Shown here: positions 29,016 through 37,872 of the stretch, one piece after another
How the letters are laid out: each line of letters opens with the position of its first letter
How positions within the stretch are numbered: position 1 is the stretch's first letter
From: Phycisphaerae bacterium
GTDB taxonomy: Bacteria; Planctomycetota; Phycisphaerae; SM23-33
NCBI GenBank assembly: GCA_016929245.1
Contig: JAFGJE010000179.1
Span: forward strand, 1-49,817
Length of the DNA: 49,817 nt
Direction of reading: 5' to 3'
Notes under the pieces: model-generated
Database searches by the model: none
Told to the model about the DNA's origin: nothing
Seen by the model: only the letters and a program-made list of their open reading frames with translations
Position numbers and translations under genes: made by a program

Positions 29016-29025
29016 CTATCGTTAG
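29016..29025. promoter_or_regulatory. CTATCGWTAR operator upstream of the large secreted protein
   Basis: CTATCGTTAG lies 75 bases before the ATG at 29101. TACTAT at 28999-29004 could be the -10 box, giving an 11-base gap like the other sites, but no good -35 box is present. Confidence 0.5.
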
Positions 29026-29100
29026 GATAATGATTCCCTTGAGGATCACCGGTATTATTTCGATTGCGTTAAAGCTGACGATGTATAAGAAAGGTTCAAA

Positions 29101-32100
29101 ATGTTTACCCACAACAATAGCGCAATACAATTCGCCGTGATATTCACCGCTGCAATTCTCAATATCGGGGCCTTTGCACGGGCGGATGAAGCGTTAAAGA
29201 GTGCGGGAGCAAAAGCGCGAGATGCGGGGAATTTGCTGGCGAATCCCGGTTTTGAAGAAAAAGGTAAAAGCTGGACATGGGCGTTCTGGAGCGGCGAGGG
29301 AACCAAGGGAACCGGCCAATGGACGGCCGATTGCCATTCCGGCAAACAGGCCGTCAAAATTATCGGATTGGATCAATCCGAAACAAATGAAGAACCCAGG
29401 GGATTGTTCTATTCCCCGCCGGTGCAATGCTCCCCGGGAATCTATGAAATCAGCGGTTTTTATAAAACGACGGGGAAAATCGATTCGTATGTGCAGATTC
29501 AAACCTATGATACGGACGATCCGAAAGACCTGATTCGGAAAAAAGCGAATAAGAAAATATACCGTTGTAATGTACAATCATCCCCGAACTGGAAGTATTT
29601 TAAGCGACAATTCAGTTTCGGCGAGGAATGTAAGCAGCTTATTGTCATGTTGCGAGGTAACGGTGTTGGTTCAGTAACCTTCGATGATCTCAAACTCAGG
29701 GAATTAAACGAACCTATCCACGCGTTTCTGTTTCCGGGACGCTGGGCGCACGTTGAAGACAAAGCGTATATCATTGAAAAAAACGTCGCCCCGATCATGT
29801 TCGGCCTCACCGGGGATGCCGAAAAGCTCACTTATCCGCTCTCGTTTGAAGTCGAGGCGCCGGCGGCGGTGAAGCTCCATTCCGTCTGGCCGCTGCGCGA
29901 AATCAAGACCGTTGCCGGCAGCAGAAAGTACGTTATTGAATTGACGGCGCAGGACATTCAGAAACTGGGGATGAAAAAAACCTTAACCCACGACGCCTGG
30001 ATCACGCTCTGGGCGGAAGTCAATGCGCCACTGGCGGAAACGCGGTTACATTGGCGGCTGTATTCGGATCAAGCGAAGTATCCGCGGAAAACCGCCAAGC
30101 TATTTGTTTTGCCGGCCTTGCCTGAAAACCAATATGCCCGTAACTTTGATATCATGTTTGTTTGGGGCTTATTGGACCAGGCGCCGAAGGAGCTCTGGGA
30201 GCGGGTTTACCATCTCTATCGTTCCTGCGGGATCAACTGTTATCTGATACATAGTAAACCGGCTGCCGGAACCTGGATTGAGTATTGTTATAAACGTTTC
30301 AAGGAAGACGGCGGAAAGGTCATTCTGAACGCATCCCCGGGCTGGCGACATAGTAATAATACTTTTCCTGGAATTTATGGTGAAAATTGGCTGTTCAGGA
30401 TTGCGAACGAAGGCCCGGCCGCATTTGAGAAATTGGATCAAGGATTCAGTGCTTCCATGACGGAGGAGGTGGACGGTTTTCTTTGGGATGCGGAATTCAA
30501 ACCCTGGGCAGGTATATCCTACAAAGAGCAAACCCTGGCCGGTTTTGCTGATTATATGAAACTGGACAAGGAACGGGTAACCGAGGAATTGGTTAAGGAT
30601 AAGTATTCCAGGGAATATTACAGCTATTGTGTTGATTATCTCGGGGGCAAGATCATGAAAGGTTGGGCCGCCTATCTGAAAAAAATAAAACCCGATGCCC
30701 TGCTTCTTGCCGTGCAGGGTGAGGGGGCCGACGGAGGCCAAATGGATCTCGCGTATTACGATGTTGAAGGTATTACGCACTCACCGATGGTGTATCCGTC
30801 AAATGCAAGGTCATGGGCTGATACGGTTGAGCGGACATCTGACTATGCCCTTCAGCCTCTGATGCCGACTTCCACTACCTGGATGATTCGCAACTCCGGT
30901 ACTGTCGCCCAACGAAGTCCGGAGTCCATTCGTATGGGGATTCTGACAACGGCTTCGCTTGGAGAGTCCGGTATCTGTTTCTGGCCGGACCTGCAACGCT
31001 CCATGGGCGCGAAGTATATGTGGCAGATGGCCCGGGCGTCGGCCAATATCAGGACTGTGGAAGAATTCATCGCCAAAGGCAATCGAATCGACCAGAAAGT
31101 GACGGTGGAAGGTCTCCCTGAGACGGAATCTGAAATTATCATCGAGGGGAAACGTCATCTGATACGATATCCCGAGTGGCGGAATTATCTGAATTACCAG
31201 GCGTATCAGATACATAAGGACCGGCTGATCACGGTGTTCAACCTGAACGAGGAAAAGGCAGCCTTTGTCAGGATTACCGCGAAGATCAATTGGCCGGAAG
31301 ACGGGTTCAAGGTGCACGACACGATTTCCGGAACACGGTTTGTGCCTTCCCCGGAGAGCGACACCTGGAGCGCGGAGCAGCTTGCCGAAGGCGTGGTGGT
31401 ACAGATTGACCCTTCGGAGGCGGTCTTCCTCAAGATCACCTGGGGCGAAACGAACCTTCCTGGAAAGAAAGTCTGTGTTCAGGATACCGTCAACGCTTAT
31501 GAGCAACTGCGGGCCCAATCGCGGGGAAAGGACCAGAGCAGCGAAATCAGGAAAGGCGGCCTGAAGATCGCCTGGGATGACGGCGACCATGACGGCAGCC
31601 TTGATGTCCTGATGGCTTCTCCCGCTCAGAAAGTATGGATCACCCGTTCCGGCGGCAGACTGCCGCGTTGGGAGCCGGCCGGGACGGAGAAGAATATCAT
31701 CCGTCCGGGCAAGGATACCGGCGACGCGTGCATGGACCTTTTCTGGGCGCCTGAAAATGCACGCTGGCAAACTTCGCCCCAGGCGGACTACCGGGTGGTG
31801 GATCGCGGAATCAAAGACGGCAGGGCGTTTGTGACCCTGGAACGAAAAGTTCCCAAGACCCAGGTGGCGGGACTGGTGATATCAAAGACCTATTCAATAG
31901 ACGAAAAAACTGCGGATGTGGCCGTGGCTGTGAAAATAACCAACAGATCCTTAGAGGCGGTGATTAAATTCTCTTACTGGTCTCATAACTGTTTTGCTTT
32001 GGGAGACTCCGACAAGCTGGTCTATGAGACGGGCAATGGTGTATTTGTTCAGGAAAAGGCCGGGAAAAGCGGTTTCGCTCATCGCGCCGACCTGCCGAAG

Positions 32101-32355
32101 GAGATGGCGGCTTTTGCCTCAAAGGCGGATTTCGAGCCTATGACCGGCGACTGGCTGGCTACCTGGAATGAACGGACAAAGGAGGCCATAACGGTTACTT
32201 TGGACAAGGCCTCTCTGCTTCAAATATACAAATGGGCGAGAGAGGGCAAGTACAGCATGGAGTGGATGTACCAGCCGGTCGACCTGGAATTAAACAAAAG
32301 CTGGGATACAAAATTCATACTCCGCTACCGGAAGAATCAGCAGATGATCCCATGA
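29101..32355 (+). CDS. large secreted multidomain protein, glycosidase-like, family not recognised
   Basis: A 1084-residue exported protein. The signal AIQFAVIFTAAILNIGAFA is cut near ARA-DEA. Residues about 45-205 look like a CBM4/9-type carbohydrate-binding module (NLLANPGFEEKGKSWTW, YEISGFYKTTGKI, VTFDDLKLREL). A beta region (about 210-340) follows, then a long alpha/beta part (about 345-700) with barrel-like strands and acidic motifs (GFLWDAEFKPW, DALLLAVQGEGADGG, YYDVEGITHSP, GESGICFWPDL). The C-terminal 380 residues form beta sandwiches (DGLKIAWDDGDHDGSLDVLM-like, KVPKTQVAGLVISKTYS). No named GH family was recognised. GAAAGG lies 6 bases before the ATG. It heads a run with the sialidase-like and GH43-like genes. 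Codon use looks less GC-rich than in ppdK, judged by eye. Confidence 0.78.
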   Translation: MFTHNNSAIQFAVIFTAAILNIGAFARADEALKSAGAKARDAGNLLANPGFEEKGKSWTWAFWSGEGTKGTGQWTADCHSGKQAVKIIGLDQSETNEEPRGLFYSPPVQCSPGIYEISGFYKTTGKIDSYVQIQTYDTDDPKDLIRKKANKKIYRCNVQSSPNWKYFKRQFSFGEECKQLIVMLRGNGVGSVTFDDLKLRELNEPIHAFLFPGRWAHVEDKAYIIEKNVAPIMFGLTGDAEKLTYPLSFEVEAPAAVKLHSVWPLREIKTVAGSRKYVIELTAQDIQKLGMKKTLTHDAWITLWAEVNAPLAETRLHWRLYSDQAKYPRKTAKLFVLPALPENQYARNFDIMFVWGLLDQAPKELWERVYHLYRSCGINCYLIHSKPAAGTWIEYCYKRFKEDGGKVILNASPGWRHSNNTFPGIYGENWLFRIANEGPAAFEKLDQGFSASMTEEVDGFLWDAEFKPWAGISYKEQTLAGFADYMKLDKERVTEELVKDKYSREYYSYCVDYLGGKIMKGWAAYLKKIKPDALLLAVQGEGADGGQMDLAYYDVEGITHSPMVYPSNARSWADTVERTSDYALQPLMPTSTTWMIRNSGTVAQRSPESIRMGILTTASLGESGICFWPDLQRSMGAKYMWQMARASANIRTVEEFIAKGNRIDQKVTVEGLPETESEIIIEGKRHLIRYPEWRNYLNYQAYQIHKDRLITVFNLNEEKAAFVRITAKINWPEDGFKVHDTISGTRFVPSPESDTWSAEQLAEGVVVQIDPSEAVFLKITWGETNLPGKKVCVQDTVNAYEQLRAQSRGKDQSSEIRKGGLKIAWDDGDHDGSLDVLMASPAQKVWITRSGGRLPRWEPAGTEKNIIRPGKDTGDACMDLFWAPENARWQTSPQADYRVVDRGIKDGRAFVTLERKVPKTQVAGLVISKTYSIDEKTADVAVAVKITNRSLEAVIKFSYWSHNCFALGDSDKLVYETGNGVFVQEKAGKSGFAHRADLPKEMAAFASKADFEPMTGDWLATWNERTKEAITVTLDKASLLQIYKWAREGKYSMEWMYQPVDLELNKSWDTKFILRYRKNQQMIP

Positions 32356-32426
32356 GAATCAGGAGAAGATCAAGATGAGTTTTGATGAAGGTTGTTTGGC
32401 CTCGGAGACGGATCAAGGAGCAATTC

Positions 32427-33524
32427 ATGCTTACAGCAAGTAATTTCGAATACGGCGTGGTGGCGTCGCGGCCGGATCAGATGTACGCCTGGCCCGGGCT
32501 TACGAGAATCAACGAGCGGGAACTTCTGGTCTCCGCGTCGGAACGACAGTCCCATCACAGCCCGGACGGTCGAACGGTTATCATGCGTTCCACGGATAAC
32601 GGTAAAACGTGGCAATTGCCGCGGGAATTGTACAACAGCGAACTGGATGACCGGGACGCGAATCTGTTGACCATGCCCGACGGGACGCTGGTTCTGACGT
32701 CGTTTACGTCCGACAATTTCACAAAGCAGGTGGGAGAGAAGCTTCTCCCCGAGTGGGAAGCTCGAATTGGACGGGTTACGGACAAAATGCGGGAGGAGCT
32801 TCTTTGCGCCTGGTCGCTGCGTTCTTTTGACGGTGGGGAGACTTGGGAAACGGTTCCGAACCGTCTCCCCCTGGGCGCTCATGCCGGTCCGAGCCTGCTT
32901 TCGGACGGTTCGCTGATTTACCTCGGGCACATGCCGGCGGAAGTTGGTTTGGTGATGGGAGTGGCGAAGTCTTTCGATGCGGGTAAAACATGGGAAGTCA
33001 CCGGACAGGTTCCCGGCGAGCGAGTTGTAAATGAGGAAGGCGTATTATGGCCGGTTGCGAATGAAAATCATGTTCTTGAAATTGCTCCCGGTAAACTTAT
33101 AGCTATGTTCCGCACAGCCCCGGATGGATCGAAATATCTGTATCAATCCAATTCGGAGGATAACGGTAAAACCTGGTCCCAGCCGGTGGAAACGCCGATC
33201 TGGGGATACCCGGCTCATCTGCTCCGCCTGCAATCCGGGCCGATTCTGTGTTCCTACGGCCATCGCAGAAAACCCTTTGGAATCAAGGCGGTTTTGTCCT
33301 ATGACGACGGGCGGACGTGGGACGTGGACAATATCATCACGGTGTACGAATGGCCTGAAAACCCGCCGGACCAGGGATATCCCGTCGCCGTGGAACTCTC
33401 GCCGGGCGAGATATTGACCGTCTTCTATTGCAGCTATAAGGATTGTCCGCACATTCCTCCCGAGGTGCGAAAAACGATCACGGAACCGGCGGGAATACTC
33501 TCCGCGAAATATCATCTGGCGTGA
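32427..33524 (+). CDS. BNR-repeat exo-alpha-sialidase-like hydrolase
   Basis: A 365-residue six-bladed propeller without a signal peptide. Five Asp-box motifs are seen in order: STDNGKTW, SFDGGETW, SFDAGKTW, SEDNGKTW and SYDDGRTW. This is the GH33-like fold (Pfam BNR_2), which also occurs in enzymes acting on other acidic sugars, so true sialidase activity is uncertain. I chose the ATG at 32427 because AAGGAG (32415-32420) lies 6 bases upstream; the in-frame stretch from 32382 is discarded. It follows the large secreted protein by 71 bases and precedes the GH43-like gene by 84 bases, probably one transcript. Confidence 0.85.
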   Translation: MLTASNFEYGVVASRPDQMYAWPGLTRINERELLVSASERQSHHSPDGRTVIMRSTDNGKTWQLPRELYNSELDDRDANLLTMPDGTLVLTSFTSDNFTKQVGEKLLPEWEARIGRVTDKMREELLCAWSLRSFDGGETWETVPNRLPLGAHAGPSLLSDGSLIYLGHMPAEVGLVMGVAKSFDAGKTWEVTGQVPGERVVNEEGVLWPVANENHVLEIAPGKLIAMFRTAPDGSKYLYQSNSEDNGKTWSQPVETPIWGYPAHLLRLQSGPILCSYGHRRKPFGIKAVLSYDDGRTWDVDNIITVYEWPENPPDQGYPVAVELSPGEILTVFYCSYKDCPHIPPEVRKTITEPAGILSAKYHLA

Positions 33525-33608
33525 AATGACAATTCATATATAACATAAGGCGGCGGGAAAGGGTTCTTGCCGCGCATCAATACCGAAAGCATCAATCAGG
33601 TTCATGCG

Positions 33609-34631
33609 ATGTCTATTGATTTGGAACAAATACAACAATGGTCCGCGAAATACCGGAATTGGCATTATTATCCCGATCATGTCATTCCCGGAAAACCGAA
33701 CATTGCAGGATATGAAGATGTCTCGACAACGGACGTACCCACGGTCTTTCAGCTGCCGGGAGACGCGATGTGGTACATGAGCTTTATCGGGTATGACGGC
33801 AGGGGATATCAGTCGTTCCTCGCGGAAAGCGATGATCTGATTCGCTGGAAGAACATGCGGCTGGCGATGGGCTTCGGACCGGAAGGTTCGTTTGATTACG
33901 GCGGGGCTGTTCTTGGCGCTTACTTATATGAAGATTATTCGATTAACGCTCCTCGCACCTTGAAACGACACGAGGGAAAATATTGGTCGCTGTACGGAGC
34001 GTATCCCCGCCAGGGAGGATATGAATTACGGCCTGGTTATGAAGGCGTCGCCGCCAGCCGGGACGGATTGATCTGGCAAAGAGAATCCGACGAGCCGATC
34101 CTTTCCGTTCATCAACCCGATTGCGCCCCATGGGAAAAGGATTGCATTTACCAGCCGTGGTTGGTGGAGCACGATCACAAATACTACAATTTCTACAACG
34201 CCGCCGAAGGCGCCAGGGATACTCCCTGGGTCGAACGGTTGGGATTGGCGATCTCCGATGACATGCGCCAATGGAAACGGCACAAAGACAATCCGGTAAT
34301 CTCCAACGGCCCGAACGGGTCTTACAACGAGCGGTTTTCCTCCGACGGGAAGGTTTTCAGGGAGGAGGATCATTGGGTCATGTTCTTTATGGGCGCAGGA
34401 CGCGGTGGGGCGCATATCATGGCCGCCTATTCCCGCGACCTGTATGATTGGGTTGTCGATCCGGAACCGTTATACCAAGCCGGCGGCCATCCATTCGGTC
34501 TGGATAAACAATACGCCCATAAAATATCCCTTGTTTATCATCCGAAACACGAAACCTATTATATGTTTTACGCCGCCGCCGGCGAGAAGGGTAGAGGGAT
34601 AGGAGTTATCACGAGCAAGCCGATCCGGTAA
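33609..34631 (+). CDS. GH43/GH32-like five-bladed beta-propeller glycosidase
   Basis: A 340-residue protein without a signal peptide. The propeller pattern is seen in repeats such as MWYMSFIGYDGRGYQSFLAESDDLIRWKNM, YWSLYGAYPRQ, GVAASRDGLIWQRE, KYYNFYNAAEG, GLAISDDMRQWKRH and YYMFYAAAGEKGRGIGV. These are typical of the GH43/GH32/GH62/GH68/GH130 superfamily; I cannot pick the family. I took the ATG at 33609; a TTG start at 33567 would add 14 residues and has a G-rich site upstream. It is convergent with the aldolase-like gene, whose end lies 15 bases away. Confidence 0.78.
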   Translation: MSIDLEQIQQWSAKYRNWHYYPDHVIPGKPNIAGYEDVSTTDVPTVFQLPGDAMWYMSFIGYDGRGYQSFLAESDDLIRWKNMRLAMGFGPEGSFDYGGAVLGAYLYEDYSINAPRTLKRHEGKYWSLYGAYPRQGGYELRPGYEGVAASRDGLIWQRESDEPILSVHQPDCAPWEKDCIYQPWLVEHDHKYYNFYNAAEGARDTPWVERLGLAISDDMRQWKRHKDNPVISNGPNGSYNERFSSDGKVFREEDHWVMFFMGAGRGGAHIMAAYSRDLYDWVVDPEPLYQAGGHPFGLDKQYAHKISLVYHPKHETYYMFYAAAGEKGRGIGVITSKPIR

Positions 34632-34646
34632 AATCGGCACGCTTAT

Positions 34647-35315
34647 TCACGGATTGTCACGAATCGCCATTCGTCGAATTTCCTGAAGCCGTCGGCGAAT
34701 CCTGATTTCATCACCGGTGTCGATCATCTCCGACGGCACGAAGTGATCTTCCATCGCCGGGCCGATGCACGGCAGGGACCGCCACATTGAAAGATCGCCA
34801 AGCGTTATCGTGCCCGTCGGGCAGAATGTAATTTCCGGATGGATGCACGAAATCATCCGGACGTAATTCCACGTCATGATTTCGACGGGACAGAGTTTCA
34901 GAATCCGAACGTCGCGTCCGACTTCGTCGAAGGCATCGATGACATCCTGGATGTCCTGCAGCGTGCAGACGCCGGGGAGATACGGAAGATCGAACTCGGC
35001 CGCCACGTCGAGAATATTCCGGCTGAACGCGGGGGACACCAGCATGTCCGGCTGCAGTTCGGCGAATCGGCGGGTTTCGGCTGCTCGTTTTAACGTCCCC
35101 ACCGCCAGGCGCACGTTTGCGCGTTGCGGGCGATCGTTCAGTTCCCGAAGCAGCAACAAGGCGTCTTCCACGGGACGGGCGAGGATTTCCAGCAGGCGGA
35201 AACCTTCGTCGGCCATGACGTCAATCAGGGCGCAGAGCGCATCGACATCGTGTCGCGGAAACACATTGACGGATACGGGCGCATCGAGATACGCTTGTAA
35301 TAAGGATGGGTTCAT
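34647..35315 (-). CDS. KDPG/KHG aldolase-family protein (bifunctional 4-hydroxy-2-oxoglutarate / 2-dehydro-3-deoxy-phosphogluconate aldolase type)
   Basis: A class I aldolase predicted to split a 2-keto-3-deoxy sugar acid phosphate into pyruvate and an aldehyde. The Schiff-base Lys is about residue 140 in ILKLCPVE, the acid/base Glu is about 43 in RLLEIL, and the family motifs VGTL, MLVSPAF, YLPGVCT and FCPTGTI are present. Length (222) is usual for eda-type proteins. The upstream dehydrogenase gene ends 7 bases away on the same strand, so the two form an operon. Its promoter region carries two CTATAGATAA operators. This points to sugar-acid (uronate, aldonate or ulosonate) catabolism. Confidence 0.87.
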   Translation of the reverse strand: MNPSLLQAYLDAPVSVNVFPRHDVDALCALIDVMADEGFRLLEILARPVEDALLLLRELNDRPQRANVRLAVGTLKRAAETRRFAELQPDMLVSPAFSRNILDVAAEFDLPYLPGVCTLQDIQDVIDAFDEVGRDVRILKLCPVEIMTWNYVRMISCIHPEITFCPTGTITLGDLSMWRSLPCIGPAMEDHFVPSEMIDTGDEIRIRRRLQEIRRMAIRDNP

Positions 35316-35322
35316 GGGGTGC

Positions 35323-36276
35323 TCATTTTTCGGTGAGAAAGTCCGCCATCTTCCGGGCCATGAATTTTCGCGCCTCGACGACGGACTCGAAAGACGCCCC
35401 GCCGATATGCGGCGTGACGATCAGGTTGTGATGCGTTTGGGCGTATTGCATCAGGGGACGCCGGGAGATGTCACTGTCCCACTCGTTGTGGATCACGTCC
35501 AGGCCGGCGGCGAGGAGTTTCCCGCTTTCGAGAGCTTCGAGCAGCGCCGCTTCGTCGACCAGGTCCCCCCGGGCGGTATTGACGAGAACCGAGTCGGGTT
35601 TCATTTTCGCGAAGGTTTCGCGATTCATCAGGTGACGCGTGTTTTCGTTCAGGTGAACGTGCAGGCTGATGACGTCCGACTCCCGAAGCAGCGTGTCGAA
35701 ATCGACCCTTTCCACACCGTCGATCCGCACGGGCTTGATGTCGTTGGCGATCACGCGCATCTGAAACGCCTTTCCGTATTCCGCGACCATGCGGCCCAGC
35801 CGACCCAGACCCACGATTCCGAGGGTTTTTCCGCGAAGCTGGTGCGATTCGGTGACGTGATCCTTCGGGCCGATTTCCCCGCGCTTGGCGCGCTCGAAGT
35901 GGAACGGAATTCTCCGCAGGCAGGACAGGAGCAATCCCCACGCCATTTCGGCGGTGCTGGTAAAGGTGTCGAGAAGCTCGTATTCCGTCGTCAGGCTGAG
36001 CAGATGGATCTTTCTGTCGCGCAGGGCATCTTTGTCTATATGGTCCGTTCCGGTACTGCACGTGCCCACGACCTTCAGGCCGTTGGCGTGGGCGAGAAAT
36101 TCCCGGTCCACCCTGATGTCCGTGTGTCCCAGGTAGGCATCGTACTTTTTGAGATTGGATAAAACGACGTCACGGGAGAAGGGATATTCATAGTCCACGT
36201 TCCCGACGCGGCGCAGGCAGTCCAGCGCCTCCATACAAAATCGCATATCGACGGCTACGAGTATGTTATTCTTCAT
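35323..36276 (-). CDS. D-isomer-specific 2-hydroxyacid dehydrogenase
   Basis: An NAD(P)-dependent oxidoreductase of 317 residues. The nucleotide-binding motif is GIVGLGRLGRMVAEYGKAF (GxGxxG at about 156-161). The catalytic triad is Arg236 (NTARGDLVDE), Glu265 (VIHNEW) and His290 (VTPHIGG). The substrate is not readable; with the aldolase next door, oxidation or reduction of a sugar-derived 2-hydroxy or 2-keto acid is likely. It is the first gene of the operon. A strong promoter with an operator lies about 170 bases upstream. Confidence 0.92.
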   Translation of the reverse strand: MKNNILVAVDMRFCMEALDCLRRVGNVDYEYPFSRDVVLSNLKKYDAYLGHTDIRVDREFLAHANGLKVVGTCSTGTDHIDKDALRDRKIHLLSLTTEYELLDTFTSTAEMAWGLLLSCLRRIPFHFERAKRGEIGPKDHVTESHQLRGKTLGIVGLGRLGRMVAEYGKAFQMRVIANDIKPVRIDGVERVDFDTLLRESDVISLHVHLNENTRHLMNRETFAKMKPDSVLVNTARGDLVDEAALLEALESGKLLAAGLDVIHNEWDSDISRRPLMQYAQTHHNLIVTPHIGGASFESVVEARKFMARKMADFLTEK

Positions 36277-36337
36277 GATCCTTCAAGGCGGCTTCTGTTG
36301 GTTTTCCCTGTCCGGAATTATCGAATATCCACGCGGT

Positions 36338-36347
36338 TTATCTATAG
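36338..36347. promoter_or_regulatory. CTATAGATAA operator, promoter-distal
   Basis: TTATCTATAG is the exact inverse of the second copy at 36440-36449, 102 bases away, and differs by one base from CTATCGATAA. It lies inside the leader of the dehydrogenase-aldolase operon. Confidence 0.5.
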
Positions 36348-36439
36348 ATCCACCTGTTTCCGACGTTGGATAGAACGAAAAGGCACTTCCGGTACGATTT
36401 CAGTCAAACGCATCAGCTTATTGTGAACCTGTAGTTAGG

Positions 36440-36477
36440 CTATAGATAATTATAAACCCTTTTTAAGCAAGGATCAA
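36440..36477 (-). promoter_or_regulatory. promoter of dehydrogenase-aldolase operon with CTATAGATAA operator
   Basis: On the minus strand TTGATC (36477-36472), a 17-base spacer and consensus TATAAT (36454-36449) are present. CTATAGATAA (36440-36449) overlaps the last base of the -10 box. Nothing else of note is seen in 36478-36635, an A/T-rich spacer. Confidence 0.7.
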
Positions 36478-36635
36478 GATGATTTGAGAAATTTCCATGC
36501 CGATTTTCAGGAGTGATTTGAATCTAAGCGATTGTAAAATAAGATTTTATAAATATTCATTTCCGAATGAGTTTTTATCCCCCTTCCCCGCGAAGGCGGC
36601 ATTGGATAATTGCGTATCCGTTCCGAGTGAGGAAA

Positions 36636-37706
36636 TTACGTCATCAAAATCAGGTCGCACAGTTCGATGGTTTTGCAAGCATCTTCAAACGAGCTGTCGG
36701 TGGATTTGCCATCCCGCGCGCAATCGACGAAATGTCTCGCCTGATCCCACCAGCCGGCCAGGCCTTGTTGCGTCGGTACCGGCGAGACGTCATAGGAATG
36801 AACGATCTCCGGTTCGGGAAGAGGCCCGTAGGGTCTTGTGCCGTCCGTCGTGAAAATATGCGCCACCATGTCATGATGACTGGTCGATTCCTCTTTCGGC
36901 ACGGTACCGTCGTTCGGTTCGCTGGTGAGGAACGCGCTGATGCCGTGGCCGTGCAGTTCAAAGCGCAGAATGCGTCCGCCCGCGCGGACGTTGCCGCTGA
37001 AGAAACTGGTCACGCCGTTGTTGAAGGTCGCCATCGCGTGGAATTCCGAGAAAAGTTTGTTTTGCGTCGGGTACACGCGTTTGGAGGAGTGGAAATCCAC
37101 CAGTTCCGCCCGCGGCGTCCAGCGGGCGAGGTCCAGGCAATGCACCAGGTCCAGCGTCAGCCAGTTATACCCCGTGAAGGCGGCCTCCTCGCAATGCTCC
37201 TTTCGCACCATTCCCTTGAAGAAGCTGAAGGAGCATTGCAGCAGAGGCCCGCGATCGTGGATTCGCTTCAGCGCGTATCGCAGCAAGGGATTGAACCGGC
37301 GCTGAAACCCGCACATGGTTGTCCGCACGTCGCTGCTATTGGCCATCGACACCAGTCGCCGGGCCTGGTCGCCGTTGACGCCGAGGGGTTTTTCCACGAA
37401 GATCGCCTTGCCGGCCCGCAGAACCGTCGCGACGTATTCCTCGTACGGCGTGGGGGGTCTGCCGTCGCGCGTGTATTGCGGCAGCAGGACGAACACGCAT
37501 GACGGATCGACCTGGCGCAGCATCTCCGAAAGATCGCGAAACGTTCGCTCTTCGGGAATGTCCCATTTCGCCCGCGTGTTTCGGAGCGGTTCCTCCCAGG
37601 CGTCGCACAGGTACACCTCGACATCCTCGAACCGCGTCAGGCAGGGGAGGTGATAATGATTGGCGGCGCCGCCCAGGCCGACCACGCCGATTTTCATTTT
37701 GTCCAT
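36636..37706 (-). CDS. Gfo/Idh/MocA-family oxidoreductase
   Basis: A 356-residue NAD(P)-dependent sugar or inositol dehydrogenase-type enzyme. The N-terminal Rossmann fold has MKIGVVGLGGAANHYHLPCL, then VFVLLPQ and the family signature FVEKPLGVNGDQA; a C-terminal alpha/beta domain follows, with GYNWLTLDLVHCLDLARW. The ATG at 37706 has GAAGG 9 bases upstream; a start at 37715 would add three residues. It seems transcribed with or after the PEP-CTERM gene upstream on the same strand, but a strong hairpin lies between them. The substrate is unknown. Confidence 0.9.
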   Translation of the reverse strand: MDKMKIGVVGLGGAANHYHLPCLTRFEDVEVYLCDAWEEPLRNTRAKWDIPEERTFRDLSEMLRQVDPSCVFVLLPQYTRDGRPPTPYEEYVATVLRAGKAIFVEKPLGVNGDQARRLVSMANSSDVRTTMCGFQRRFNPLLRYALKRIHDRGPLLQCSFSFFKGMVRKEHCEEAAFTGYNWLTLDLVHCLDLARWTPRAELVDFHSSKRVYPTQNKLFSEFHAMATFNNGVTSFFSGNVRAGGRILRFELHGHGISAFLTSEPNDGTVPKEESTSHHDMVAHIFTTDGTRPYGPLPEPEIVHSYDVSPVPTQQGLAGWWDQARHFVDCARDGKSTDSSFEDACKTIELCDLILMT

Positions 37707-37756
37707 CAGAAACATCCTTCGATAGGAATATCCAATTGCTTCACCGGTACAATGGC

Positions 37757-37799
37757 GTTGGTGTGAGAGGACGGCGAGGATCGCCGTCCCCACACCAAC
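37757..37799 (-). terminator. strong hairpin between PEP-CTERM and oxidoreductase genes
   Basis: GTTGGTGTG (37757-37765) pairs with CACACCAAC (37791-37799), and an inner stem GGACGGCGA pairs with TCGCCGTCC; three unpaired bases lie on one side. No T tract follows on the minus strand. It may be a transcript end for the PEP-CTERM gene or a stabilising element. Confidence 0.45.
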
Positions 37800-37872
37800 C
37801 AATCGGAAAGAAAAGAGATCTGTCTTTCTTCGCCCCGATTCGTGTGACGGTTCACCGCAATCGAATCGCGCG

